Assembly: GCA_902801625.1 (NCBI GenBank)
Contig: CADCJI010000020.1
Coordinates: forward strand, 1-55,690
Length of the DNA stretch: 55,690 bases
Direction of reading: 5' to 3'
DNA from: an uncultured Bacteroidia bacterium
GTDB lineage: Bacteria; Bacteroidota; Bacteroidia; Bacteroidales; F082
Below, piece after piece: positions 17,806 to 26,011 of the stretch. Every line of letters starts with the position of its first letter. Position 1 is the stretch's first letter. The position numbers and the translations under genes were made by a program. The notes beneath the pieces are model-generated. The model did not search any database. It worked only from the letters and a program-made list of their open reading frames with translations, and was not told the DNA's origin.

Positions 17806-18834
17806 TTAACCTTTCATCATCTCCTTCAGCATCCCCACAAACTTTTCAATATCCTCCTCCGTCGTGTCAAACGCGCACATCCAGCGGACCACATCGGCAT
17901 CTTCATCCCAGTCGTAGAAGAAATAGTGGTTCTGCAACTCCTTCCAAACTTTGCGAGGCAGCTGGGCAAATACACCGTTGGCCTGCACAGGATAGACGAC
18001 CTTCACGCCAGGGATGTCTTTCACCGCCTTGTAGAGCAACTGCGCCATGTGGTTGCTGTGTTCTGCATTACGCTTCCATAGGTCGTTCTCGAAGTAGGCA
18101 TCGAATTGTGCGGCAATGAAGCGCATCTTGGAGCAGAGCTGCATGGCTTGCTTGCGACGGTACTTGAATTCGGGACAAATGTCGGGATTGAGAAGCACTA
18201 CCGCCTCCCCCATCATCAGGCCATTCTTAGTGCCACCAAAGGAAACGGCATCCACACCAAGATCAGTGGTCATCTCCTTGAAGGTGCAACCCAAGGCCAC
18301 AGCGGCGTTGCCCAAACGGGCACCGTCAATGTGCACATACATATTGTAATCCCTTGCCAAGCCAACGATGGCTTTAATTTCATCCAAGGTGTACAATGTC
18401 CCCAACTCAGTCGGCTGGGTGATTGAAATCACCTTAGGCTGTGAATGATGCTCGAAGCCGAAGCCGTGCAGTCGAGTCTTGATCAAAGCAGGTGTCAACT
18501 TGCCGTCAGGGGTGTCCACCGTCAACAGACGGCAGCCCACGATGCGTTGGGGTGCACCGCATTCATCCACATTGATATGGGCGGTCTCGGCACATACCAC
18601 AGCCTCATGTGAGTTGGCCATAGCATCGATACACAAGGTGTTGCATCCCGTGCCGTTGAAGGCGAAAAAGACACGCGCTTGCTCGCCAAACTGTTCACGG
18701 AACTTCGCTTCCGTGGCGGCACAATATTCATCATCGCCGTAGGCCACCGCATGATCCTTGTTTACACGGGCGATGGCTTCCAAAACCTCGGGGCATACGC
18801 CCGAATGGTTGTCGCTTCCAAATCCTCGTTTCAT
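17806..18834 (-). CDS. ltaE: Low-specificity L-threonine aldolase
   Basis: A PLP enzyme of fold type I (beta-eliminating lyase family) that cleaves L-threonine/allo-threonine to glycine and acetaldehyde. The N-terminus RGFGSDNHSGVCPEVLEAI and the cofactor-binding region FAFNGTGCNTLC match the family. The VHIDGARLGNAAVALG segment carries the conserved Asp for the PLP ring nitrogen, and the Schiff-base Lys is in SFGGTKNGLMMG. The length of 342 is normal. The ATG at 18834 gives the usual N-terminus. It is convergent with the WYL gene. Whether it acts on threonine or a related hydroxy amino acid is not certain. Confidence 0.9.
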   Translation of the reverse strand: MKRGFGSDNHSGVCPEVLEAIARVNKDHAVAYGDDEYCAATEAKFREQFGEQARVFFAFNGTGCNTLCIDAMANSHEAVVCAETAHINVDECGAPQRIVGCRLLTVDTPDGKLTPALIKTRLHGFGFEHHSQPKVISITQPTELGTLYTLDEIKAIVGLARDYNMYVHIDGARLGNAAVALGCTFKEMTTDLGVDAVSFGGTKNGLMMGEAVVLLNPDICPEFKYRRKQAMQLCSKMRFIAAQFDAYFENDLWKRNAEHSNHMAQLLYKAVKDIPGVKVVYPVQANGVFAQLPRKVWKELQNHYFFYDWDEDADVVRWMCAFDTTEEDIEKFVGMLKEMMKG

Positions 18835-18857
18835 AGCATTAACTATTAGTACGGCCC

Positions 18858-18907
18858 TTCGACAGGCTCAGGGACCTGCAAAAGCCAAGGTCGTTGAGCC
18901 TGTCGAA
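18858..18907. repeat. TTCGACAGGCTCA palindromic repeat, full copy
   Basis: Arms TTCGACAGGCTCA (18858-18870) and TGAGCCTGTCGAA (18895-18907) with shorter GGGACC/GGTC pairing inside. It fills most of the gap between glmM and ltaE. Half copies occur in frame in pglX and brxL, and a decayed one upstream of the GAPDH gene near 6495-6525. Confidence 0.75.
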
Positions 18908-18918
18908 ACGCCGATTTA

Positions 18919-20304
18919 TTATACCATCTTTTTCGCTTCTTCCAAAATCATATTGGCGAAACGCTCTGCTTCAGCCTCGGTCTTGCCTTCCGAATAGATA
19001 CGAATAATCGGCTCGGTGTTCGACTTGCGCAAATGCACCCAGCCTTCCTCAAAGTCAATCTTCACACCATCGATGGTTGTCACTTGCTCGTTCTTGAACT
19101 TCTCGGCAAACTTGGCCAGAATGCCATCCACATCAGTCGTAGGCGTAAGTTGAATCTTATTCTTCGACATCACATACAGCGGATAGGTTTGCTTCAACTC
19201 GGAGCATTTCACCTTCTTCTCGGCCAGTTGGGTCAGGAACAAAGCCGTGCCGACAAGGGCATCGCGACCATAGTGCAACTCAGGATAGATGACTCCTCCG
19301 TTGCCTTCGCCGCCGATGACAGCACCCACTTCTTTCATTTTTTCCACCACATTGACCTCACCTACGGCAGCAGCATAATATTGCTGTCCATGCTTTTGAG
19401 TGACATCACGCAAAGCTCTAGTCGATGACAAGTTGCTCACCGTCGGGCCAGGTGTGTGCTTCAGGATGAAATCGGCTACCGAGACCAAGGTGTATTCCTC
19501 GCCAAACAGTTCTCCGTCCTCCTTGACGAAAACAAGACGGTCCACATCGGGGTCAACGACCACGCCGAAATCACAACCCTGCTCTTTGACATAGCGGCAG
19601 ATGTCGGTGAGGTTTTGTGCCAAAGGTTCGGGTGTATGGGCAAACTTACCCGTAGGCTCGCAGTTGAGTTCGAGCACTTCCTTCACACCCAAAGCGCGCA
19701 GCATCTTCGGGATGGCAATGCCGCCTGTCGAGTTGACCGCATCCACGGCCACCTTGAAGTTGGCCTTCGCAATCACCTCTTTGTTGACCAAAGGCAGCTG
19801 GCACACCATGTCGACATGCTTGTCCATCCAGCCGTCAATCTGTTGATAGCTACCGATTTCCTCAATCGGGACAAAATCGAAATCATCCTTGGCGGCCACA
19901 TCGAGCAGCCAAGCGCCTTCGGCGGCAGAGATGAACTCGCCCTTTTCGTTGAGGAGCTTCAAAGCGTTCCACTGGGCGGGGTTATGGCTGGCCGTGAGGA
20001 TGATACCTGCATCGGCTTTCAGGCCTGTCACGGCGATTTCGGTCGTAGGCGTGGTGCTCAACCCGATGTCAAGCACATCGGCGCCCATGGCTTGCAAGGT
20101 ACCGCAAACTACCTGATTCACAAGGAAGCCTGAGAGGCGGGCATCGCGGCCCACCACGACCTTGGGATGTTTCATCCCTTTATGGTGTTGCACGAATTTG
20201 ACAAATGCAGCGGTGAATTTCACCATGTCGATTGGCGTGAGATTGTCGCCCGGCTGGCCGCCAATGGTGCCACGAATGCCGGATATGGATTTGATAAGTG
20301 TCAT
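18919..20304 (-). CDS. glmM: Phosphoglucosamine mutase / phosphohexomutase
   Basis: Interconverts glucosamine-6-phosphate and glucosamine-1-phosphate on the way to UDP-GlcNAc, or a related hexose phosphate. The alpha-D-phosphohexomutase domains are in order. SGIRGTIGG at the N-terminus is followed by the phosphoserine motif TASHNPAQWNALKL, the Mg-binding loop DPDVDRLVF, the sugar-specificity loop GEGNGGVIYPELHYGRDA and the phosphate-binding loop RKSNTEPIIRIY. The length is 461. The GEGNGG loop and Bacteroidota context favour glmM, but phosphomannomutase-type activity cannot be excluded. A 117-base gap with palindromic repeats separates it from the upstream gene. Confidence 0.88.
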   Translation of the reverse strand: MTLIKSISGIRGTIGGQPGDNLTPIDMVKFTAAFVKFVQHHKGMKHPKVVVGRDARLSGFLVNQVVCGTLQAMGADVLDIGLSTTPTTEIAVTGLKADAGIILTASHNPAQWNALKLLNEKGEFISAAEGAWLLDVAAKDDFDFVPIEEIGSYQQIDGWMDKHVDMVCQLPLVNKEVIAKANFKVAVDAVNSTGGIAIPKMLRALGVKEVLELNCEPTGKFAHTPEPLAQNLTDICRYVKEQGCDFGVVVDPDVDRLVFVKEDGELFGEEYTLVSVADFILKHTPGPTVSNLSSTRALRDVTQKHGQQYYAAAVGEVNVVEKMKEVGAVIGGEGNGGVIYPELHYGRDALVGTALFLTQLAEKKVKCSELKQTYPLYVMSKNKIQLTPTTDVDGILAKFAEKFKNEQVTTIDGVKIDFEEGWVHLRKSNTEPIIRIYSEGKTEAEAERFANMILEEAKKMV

Positions 20305-20341
20305 TTATGTTGATTGTTTAATTGTTTATTCGTTGAAATGA

Positions 20342-20409
20342 TAATTCGACGTAGTCAATTGTTGAATTGAAGAATCGATGTTAGTAGAGACGCCGATTTA
20401 TCGCGTCTC
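20342..20409. repeat. Dispersed repeat, GTAGAGACG family
   Basis: Contains ACGTAGTCAATTGT, as before the copy at 1755, and a GAGACGC/GCGTCTC stem (20387-20393 and 20403-20409). Confidence 0.6.
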
Positions 20410-20421
20410 ACAATTATTTGT

Positions 20422-21537
20422 TTATTTGTTTATTGCAAAATCCAAAATAATCGGATAATGATCCGATGCCTTGTATTTATACCGCTCAAAATCAAGAGGT
20501 TTAACACCTTCATTAGCCCAAACATAGTCAATACGCAGCAAAGGCAATTTGCCTGCGTATGTTGGTTTGATGCCAAATCCCACCTTGGTGAAAGTGTCAA
20601 CAAAACCTGCCTTTTGCATCTGCCGATAGTTATAGGATAGCGGCGGCTCATTGAAATCGCCACAGACGATAATCGGTCCGTCAACGGGAGGCATCCCGTC
20701 CAGGACCTTTTTAAGCTCATCACTACGCCTCTGAAAAGCATAATTCAACTTGTGCAGCACCTTCTTTCCTATCGTATCCAGATTGTTTTTCCGTTCAGAA
20801 GTGTTCGTCAAAATATCAATCTCATTGTCCGTAATCATATAAGAAAGCAAATGCACATTGGCGACATGGAACTTGCCCTTCTCTCCAGCGTCAACCGAAA
20901 CCATCACACCGTATGTATTCTCCTGACCGAACCCCGAATCCTCAGCAACCTTGGCAATTGGATACTTAGAAAAGATGACATTGCCCGCATAATTGCTCTT
21001 ACGATTGTAATAAACATATTGGAAGCCAACATTCTCTGCAAAAGCTTCAATCCCTTTCGGACGCGTCTTACCCGTTTTGAAATACCCAAATTCTTGACAG
21101 CACAAAATATCAGGAGACTGTTCGCGAACCATGTCCATCAAACGATTAGTAAGTTGTTCCTTATCCATCTCTTTATTAACCGTAATAAATTGATGCACAT
21201 TGTAGCTCATGATCCTGATGCTGTTATCAGCCTTTTCCTTCGAACCGAAAGAAAACGACTTACTAATGCCTGGAATAGCGATAAGCAAAGCCAAAACCGA
21301 AATCCAAATCTTGTTTGACCAAAGCAATAGCAAGAAAAAGAAAACCACCACATTAAAGATAAGAATCACCCAAAATGCCAAGCCAAAGACCGTGGTCCAA
21401 ATGAAATGCTGCGGATTGATATAGGCATTGATGACACTCAAGGCCATGGCCACCAGTCCCAAGAAGGCCAAAACCGCAAATATGAAGACCAACAACTTCC
21501 CCAAAAAACTTCTATTCTTTTTCTCTTTTTGCTCCAT
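20422..21537 (-). CDS. Endonuclease/exonuclease/phosphatase (EEP) family protein, membrane-anchored
   Basis: A 371-residue protein with three N-terminal hydrophobic helices (about residues 12-32, 42-70 and 74-92) and an EEP domain after them. EEP motifs: IRIMSYNVHQF (metal-binding Asn), DILCCQEFG (Glu), ICGDFNEPP (Asp, Asn), RIDYVW and the terminal SDHYPIILDF (Asp-His pair). The catalytic set is complete, so hydrolysis of a phosphodiester or phosphomonoester is expected. The substrate is unknown; membrane-anchored members in Bacteroidota are usually left unnamed. It follows the rhomboid gene by one base and belongs to the mutL-rhomboid-rhomboid-EEP run on the minus strand. Confidence 0.87.
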   Translation of the reverse strand: MEQKEKKNRSFLGKLLVFIFAVLAFLGLVAMALSVINAYINPQHFIWTTVFGLAFWVILIFNVVVFFFLLLLWSNKIWISVLALLIAIPGISKSFSFGSKEKADNSIRIMSYNVHQFITVNKEMDKEQLTNRLMDMVREQSPDILCCQEFGYFKTGKTRPKGIEAFAENVGFQYVYYNRKSNYAGNVIFSKYPIAKVAEDSGFGQENTYGVMVSVDAGEKGKFHVANVHLLSYMITDNEIDILTNTSERKNNLDTIGKKVLHKLNYAFQRRSDELKKVLDGMPPVDGPIIVCGDFNEPPLSYNYRQMQKAGFVDTFTKVGFGIKPTYAGKLPLLRIDYVWANEGVKPLDFERYKYKASDHYPIILDFAINK

Positions 21538-21538
21538 A

Positions 21539-22450
21539 TCATCTGCTGTTTTTAAATAAAAACTCCTTTTCCTCCGCTGTCAAACTAGCGTAGCCATCCT
21601 TGGCAATCTTATCCAAAATAGCATCCACATCACGCTCTCTTTCAGCCTTTTGATGGTTGTATTCCTCATCAGAACGAGGCACTTGTGGCTCGTCGTGGAT
21701 TTCCTCATAAGGCGTATATTCCATTTTGGGCTTGCGTCTTTTTCGCTTAGGCTCAGAAGGTTGTCCGAGGCTTTTTCTAAGTATTAGTCCATATACAAAG
21801 CCAAACACAGCACCGCCCAAATGCGCAATATGACCACCAGGATTCTCCGCCGAGATGCTCAGCAAGTCAATGACCACAAAGGCAATCGCCAGCCACTTGA
21901 ATTTCAGTTGGCCGAACAACAAGAGGTTGAGCCCATAGTCAGGTTTGTAGGTCGCAGCCGCCACTAAAATGGCGAGCACCGAAGCTGAGGCACCCATGGC
22001 AACAGCGGTATACTTCACCATTTCAAAAACAGGGAATAAGTTGTAAGCCAAGACAAAAAACAAAGCTCCCACAAGGCCACCCAAACCATAAGTCAAAGCC
22101 AACTGTTTTTGAGACAAGAAACGCGTGAAGATCATTCCGCCAAACCAAAGCATCCACACATTAAAAAACAGGTGCCAGAACCGCTCATGAAGGAACATAT
22201 AAGTGATTACAGTCCATGGCCTTCTAATGAGCTCCGTCCAATCGGCGGGCACCGAAAGCCACCGCACCAAAAGGTTGGTTCCTGGCGACTTGTAGAGCCA
22301 AAGGAAAAGATTAGCGAAGGCCACCATAATCCAGATGCCCACATTGACCAGGAGGAGCCATTTCAGCACAGGATTCTCCTTGAACAAGTCCTTCGTCACG
22401 CCACCGAAATTCGGTCGCTGATAACCATATCCATTAGAAAATCTGGTCAC
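21539..22450 (-). CDS. Rhomboid-family intramembrane serine protease (second of two)
   Basis: A 303-residue polytopic protein. It shows the rhomboid pattern: FLHERFWHLFFNVWMLWFGG (HxxxN-type motif in the second core helix), AMGASASVLAIL with the nucleophilic Ser, and HIAHLGGAVFGF with the catalytic His. A 70-residue charged cytosolic tail follows the last helix (KRKRRKPKMEYTPYEE onward). The nucleophile motif is GASAS rather than the more usual GxSG. The only fitting start is GTG at 22450, overlapping the previous gene by 17 bases, because that gene's stop blocks upstream ATGs. Translational coupling is likely. Confidence 0.88.
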   Translation of the reverse strand: MTRFSNGYGYQRPNFGGVTKDLFKENPVLKWLLLVNVGIWIMVAFANLFLWLYKSPGTNLLVRWLSVPADWTELIRRPWTVITYMFLHERFWHLFFNVWMLWFGGMIFTRFLSQKQLALTYGLGGLVGALFFVLAYNLFPVFEMVKYTAVAMGASASVLAILVAAATYKPDYGLNLLLFGQLKFKWLAIAFVVIDLLSISAENPGGHIAHLGGAVFGFVYGLILRKSLGQPSEPKRKRRKPKMEYTPYEEIHDEPQVPRSDEEYNHQKAERERDVDAILDKIAKDGYASLTAEEKEFLFKNSR

Positions 22451-23138
22451 CGTAAAGTCTTCCTTTCTTTTTCCAAACCAAAATCAGAATCAAGCCAAAC
22501 AACATGCCGCCCAAGTGAGCAAAGTGCGCCACATTGCCACCTCCGATAAAGCCGCTCACCAACTCGATGACCGCATACCCAATGACAAACCACTTAGCCT
22601 TGATTGGGACAAAGAAGTACAAGTAAATCATCGAATTAGGAAACATCATGCCGAATGCGAGCAACAAACCATAGATGGCACCTGAGGCACCTACCGTGTT
22701 CAACATGTTCAAATAGTTCGCCATGGAAATCACTTGACCGCCACCAAAATTGACACTGTCATATTGGGCTAATGTGGTAGTATATTGTATGTATTGCACC
22801 ACCTCTTGGCACAATCCCGCACCAATACCACATAGCATATAAAACCACAAGAAACGCTTTGAGCCCCAAATGTTCTCAAGCGTATTACCAAACATCCACA
22901 AGGCAAACATGTTGAAAAACAAATGTTCAAAATTGCCATGCATGAACATGTAGGTAATCAACTGATAGGCTCTAAAATCGCTGGCCTTGAAAAAATGAAG
23001 TCCCAAATAATCGGTCAAGTCAATTTGGAACCGATTCATGGTAAAGGTGGCCAAATAAAGCAAAACATTGATAATCAGCAAATGTTTCACAACGGGTGGC
23101 AGTACTCTAAAACCCGTTGGACTGTATTGTTCACTCAT
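22434..23138 (-). CDS. Rhomboid-family intramembrane serine protease (first of two)
   Basis: A 234-residue rhomboid with about six membrane helices. It has MHGNFEHLFFNMFALWMFG in the second core helix, the nucleophile motif VGASGAIYGLL and NVAHFAHLGGMLFG carrying the catalytic His. It overlaps the end of mutL by 4 bases (ATGA) and its neighbour rhomboid by 17. The two rhomboids are diverged, so this is not a recent duplication. Substrates are unknown. Confidence 0.92.
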   Translation of the reverse strand: MSEQYSPTGFRVLPPVVKHLLIINVLLYLATFTMNRFQIDLTDYLGLHFFKASDFRAYQLITYMFMHGNFEHLFFNMFALWMFGNTLENIWGSKRFLWFYMLCGIGAGLCQEVVQYIQYTTTLAQYDSVNFGGGQVISMANYLNMLNTVGASGAIYGLLLAFGMMFPNSMIYLYFFVPIKAKWFVIGYAVIELVSGFIGGGNVAHFAHLGGMLFGLILILVWKKKGRLYGDQIF

Positions 23139-24946
23139 TTAAAATAGTCCTCCATATTTAAAATCACATAAATTTTCTTTCCGTTGGGCGCAATCTCAGC
23201 CACATTGCAGGCAAACAATTGGTCCACAAGGTTCTGCATCTCCATCTCCGACAGTCTTGTCTGCGCCTTGATGGAGAGCTGCGCCGCCATGGTCTTGGCG
23301 AGGTTCAATTTCCGATCCAATTGCAAATCGGTGCGGTTGATTTTATAGTTGTCCAAAACCTGCTCCAGCAAGGCCACCGCGTCGCAACCCGAAGCATCGG
23401 ATGGTGTGCCATTTATCATAAAGGTGGTTGGATTGGCCTGCTCCAACACAAAGCCGAGATTCTCCAACTCGGGCAGCATTTCCTTCAGCAAAGAAGCGTC
23501 ATTCACATTGAGTGACAGCGCCTGTGGGAATAGCTCTTGCTGCGAGGCACCGCTATGGTTCTCCAGCTCTTTCAGGTATTTCTCAAAGAGTATCCTCGAA
23601 TGTGCCAAATTTTGGTCGATGACGATCAAGCCCGACTTCACAGGCGTGACGATATAGGACTGATTCACTTGCAGATACTGACAATTCGGCTTGGCTTCCT
23701 CTTTCTGCACCAAAGTCTCAGAAGGCAAATCCGTTCGTTCACCATAGAGCAAACGCCAGTCACCTACAGGTTCTTTCCTCTGCGGCTGGTAAGAGCCTTC
23801 CCAGTGAGACTCACGCGGTGCAGATTCCTTTCTGAAAGGATTGAAATTAGGGTCGATAGGAATATTGGGAATAGCCAAAGGCGATGCCATGCCCATAGCC
23901 TTGCCAAAGTCGTTGTTCAACTCGGCCGACTCCTCAAAGTCAATCATCGGCGAGAGATTGTGCTGGCCAATAGCTTTACGCACAGCCGCATGAAGAATGG
24001 CATACACCAGCTTGACATCCAAGAAGTTGACCTCGGTCTTGGTCGGGTGGATGTTGATGTCGATGTCGGCAGGATCCACCTCAATATTCAGGAAATAGCC
24101 AGGGAAACTGTCCTTGGGAATCATCTCCATAAACGCGTTTTCAATGGCATGATGCAGATAGGCATGCTTGATAAAGCGCTTATTCACAAAGAAATACTGC
24201 TCGCCACGAGTCTTCTTCGCATATTCCGCCTTGACAATATAGCCATCAATGCGCACACGTTCGGCCTCTTGACGGACGGGCAACAGTTTTTCCTCATAGT
24301 TGCTCCCAAACAAGCCCATGATGCGTTGCTTGAGGTTGCCTGGATACAAATGATAGACTTCCTTGCCGTCGCTATTGAGTGTAAAGCCGATTTCCGGATG
24401 CATCAATGTGACCCGAGTGAATTCCTCAATAATATGCCGCATCTCAGCTTGAGGCGATTTGAGGAAGTTGCGTCGAGCAGGCACATTGAAAAACAGGTTC
24501 TTCACCGTGAAGGTAGTACCAGACTGCATTGGCACGAGCGTCTGTTCCTTGACGACCGAGCCCTCGTTGACAATCTTCACCCCCACTTCATCCTCCTTGC
24601 GCTTCGTTTTCAGCTCCACCTGGGCGATAGCCGCAATACTGGCCAAGGCCTCGCCACGGAAGCCCATAGTGCGGATAGCGAACAAGTCTTCTGCTTTGCT
24701 GATTTTGGAAGTGGCGTGCCGCTCGAAGCACAGGCGGGCATCGGTTTCCGACATACCACAACCATTGTCGACAACCATGATCATCGACTTACCAGCGTCT
24801 TTCACCACCAAATCAATCTGGGTGGCACCGGCGTCCAAAGCGTTCTCCATCAGCTCCTTGACGGCTGATGCAGGACGCTGGATTACCTCGCCCGCCGCAA
24901 TCTGGTTGGCGACACTGTCGGGCAGCAACTTGATGACATCCAACAT
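23135..24946 (-). CDS. mutL: DNA mismatch repair protein MutL
   Basis: Couples MutS mismatch recognition to downstream repair. The GHKL ATPase motifs are complete: ELMENALDAG, DNGCGM, RHATSKI and GFRGEALASIAA. The transducer domain with DINIHPTKTEVNF is also normal. The C-terminal dimerisation domain is present, but the endonuclease motif normally read as DQHA(x)2E(x)4E appears here as DQNLAHSRILFE, lacking the His and first Glu. The late CPHGRP-type motif is APNGKK. Nicking activity is therefore doubtful unless this lineage uses other ligands. The length of 603 is normal. It is followed 4 bases later in the operon by the rhomboid pair. Confidence 0.95.
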   Translation of the reverse strand: MLDVIKLLPDSVANQIAAGEVIQRPASAVKELMENALDAGATQIDLVVKDAGKSMIMVVDNGCGMSETDARLCFERHATSKISKAEDLFAIRTMGFRGEALASIAAIAQVELKTKRKEDEVGVKIVNEGSVVKEQTLVPMQSGTTFTVKNLFFNVPARRNFLKSPQAEMRHIIEEFTRVTLMHPEIGFTLNSDGKEVYHLYPGNLKQRIMGLFGSNYEEKLLPVRQEAERVRIDGYIVKAEYAKKTRGEQYFFVNKRFIKHAYLHHAIENAFMEMIPKDSFPGYFLNIEVDPADIDINIHPTKTEVNFLDVKLVYAILHAAVRKAIGQHNLSPMIDFEESAELNNDFGKAMGMASPLAIPNIPIDPNFNPFRKESAPRESHWEGSYQPQRKEPVGDWRLLYGERTDLPSETLVQKEEAKPNCQYLQVNQSYIVTPVKSGLIVIDQNLAHSRILFEKYLKELENHSGASQQELFPQALSLNVNDASLLKEMLPELENLGFVLEQANPTTFMINGTPSDASGCDAVALLEQVLDNYKINRTDLQLDRKLNLAKTMAAQLSIKAQTRLSEMEMQNLVDQLFACNVAEIAPNGKKIYVILNMEDYFK

Positions 24947-24949
24947 ACC

Positions 24950-25258
24950 TTATTTTCCCATCAGACCACCGACAATCGTTTGCATCAGCGGTGTACAGAA
25001 GACAAAATAGAACAGAAGCACCACAAATACCCCCAACACGATTCTTCGAATCAATTTAGCTCGTTGCTCTTCTTTGGTCTCCTCATCCTTCTTGGCGCCC
25101 CATTTACTCCGCATCTGGGCACGGAGCTGTTCCTCATGGGTCAACTTGGAATCGAGACCGGCAGCAGCCTTTTTCTCTTCCCAAGCCTGTTCTTCAGGAT
25201 TGTAATAGCGCGGTATGTAGTTGAATTTCTTTGGATTATGTCGATAAAAGAAAGCCAT
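24950..25258 (-). CDS. Small single-pass membrane protein, unknown
   Basis: A 102-residue protein: a short basic N-terminus (MAFFYRHNPKKFNYIPRYYN), a highly charged middle, and a C-terminal hydrophobic helix (about residues 74-96, RRIVLGVFVVLLFYFVF). The frame continues upstream to 25291 but the MAFF start resembles a real N-terminus. It sits 3 bases ahead of mutL and is probably cotranscribed with it. I know no function for it. Confidence 0.7.
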   Translation of the reverse strand: MAFFYRHNPKKFNYIPRYYNPEEQAWEEKKAAAGLDSKLTHEEQLRAQMRSKWGAKKDEETKEEQRAKLIRRIVLGVFVVLLFYFVFCTPLMQTIVGGLMGK

Positions 25259-25314
25259 AACGGTAGTATTTTGATAATGCAAAGATAGCAAAAAAGTTCA
25301 ACTTACAACACATA

Positions 25315-25686
25315 CTAATCGAAGTCGCCGACTTCCTCACCCGAGGTGTCGAGAACATCGCTAGAAATGACCTCCTCACAATTGAGCGAAGCCCATTTGC
25401 CTCTCCATGTGGCATCTAGTTTGTCAATCATGTCGTCCAGCTGTCCGATTTCCGTGTCGGTCATCTCCGATTCCGGATCCTGACGGTAGTTGTCCATATC
25501 GGAGCGCAGGCCGAGGATGGCGATGTTCATCATTTGAAGTTCATCGCAATCCTCAATGGTATTAATTTGGTTTTCAATGGATGAGATTTCCTCTTCCATA
25601 GCCTTGTACTGCTTCGAGACAGTGTCATCACAAGCAGTAAAACAAATCATGGCGGCCAACATGGCAAATATTGCAATCCTTCTCAT
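25315..25686 (-). CDS. Small putative lipoprotein
   Basis: A 123-residue protein with a lipoprotein signal: MRRIAIFAMLAAMICFTAC, lipobox Cys at residue 19. The mature part is acidic and predicted helical, with heptad-like EEEISSIENQINTIEDC and a Trp-containing segment near residue 93. It is probably attached to the cell envelope. No family recognised. A 56-base gap separates it from the next gene. Confidence 0.65.
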   Translation of the reverse strand: MRRIAIFAMLAAMICFTACDDTVSKQYKAMEEEISSIENQINTIEDCDELQMMNIAILGLRSDMDNYRQDPESEMTDTEIGQLDDMIDKLDATWRGKWASLNCEEVISSDVLDTSGEEVGDFD

Positions 25687-25895
25687 GGTAGTTTTTAGTT
25701 TGGGGCTTCAAAAATAGTGAAAAAAAATGAAACCACCTGAAAGTCGAGCCAATATTATAAATAAGGTGTAAAATGAACCCCGGGAAATCGTTTTAGATTT
25801 TCTTTCAATCCCATCATAATCAAAGGATTATAAGTAATGAACAAACCTTGTTGATTTCTTTTCAAAAAAATCGAAAAATGTTTGGGAAAGATTGG

Positions 25896-25926
25896 TTTGG
25901 CAATTCAAAGGAATGCCTTATCTTTG
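25896..25926 (+). promoter_or_regulatory. Strong promoter of the TonB-dependent receptor
   Basis: TTTG (25896-25899), 19 bases, TATCTTTG (25919-25926): perfect Bacteroidota consensus. It leaves a leader of about 80 bases before the ATG at 26012. The rest of the 325-base gap (25687-26011) shows nothing else I can name. Confidence 0.85.
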
Positions 25927-26011
25927 CACGGTCTTATGGAGTGGACAAAATGAAAACGAGTTTTGAAACACGAATACAATCAACTTAATTATTAACATTA
26001 AATCATTATCT

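Noticed and set aside
23537-24868. Long plus-strand frame (443 codons) opposite mutL
   Set aside because: Shadow of mutL; the minus-strand product has all MutL motifs. The same reasoning removes the long frames opposite yidC (2941-3897), GAPDH (5038-6357) and brxC (43762-44787).
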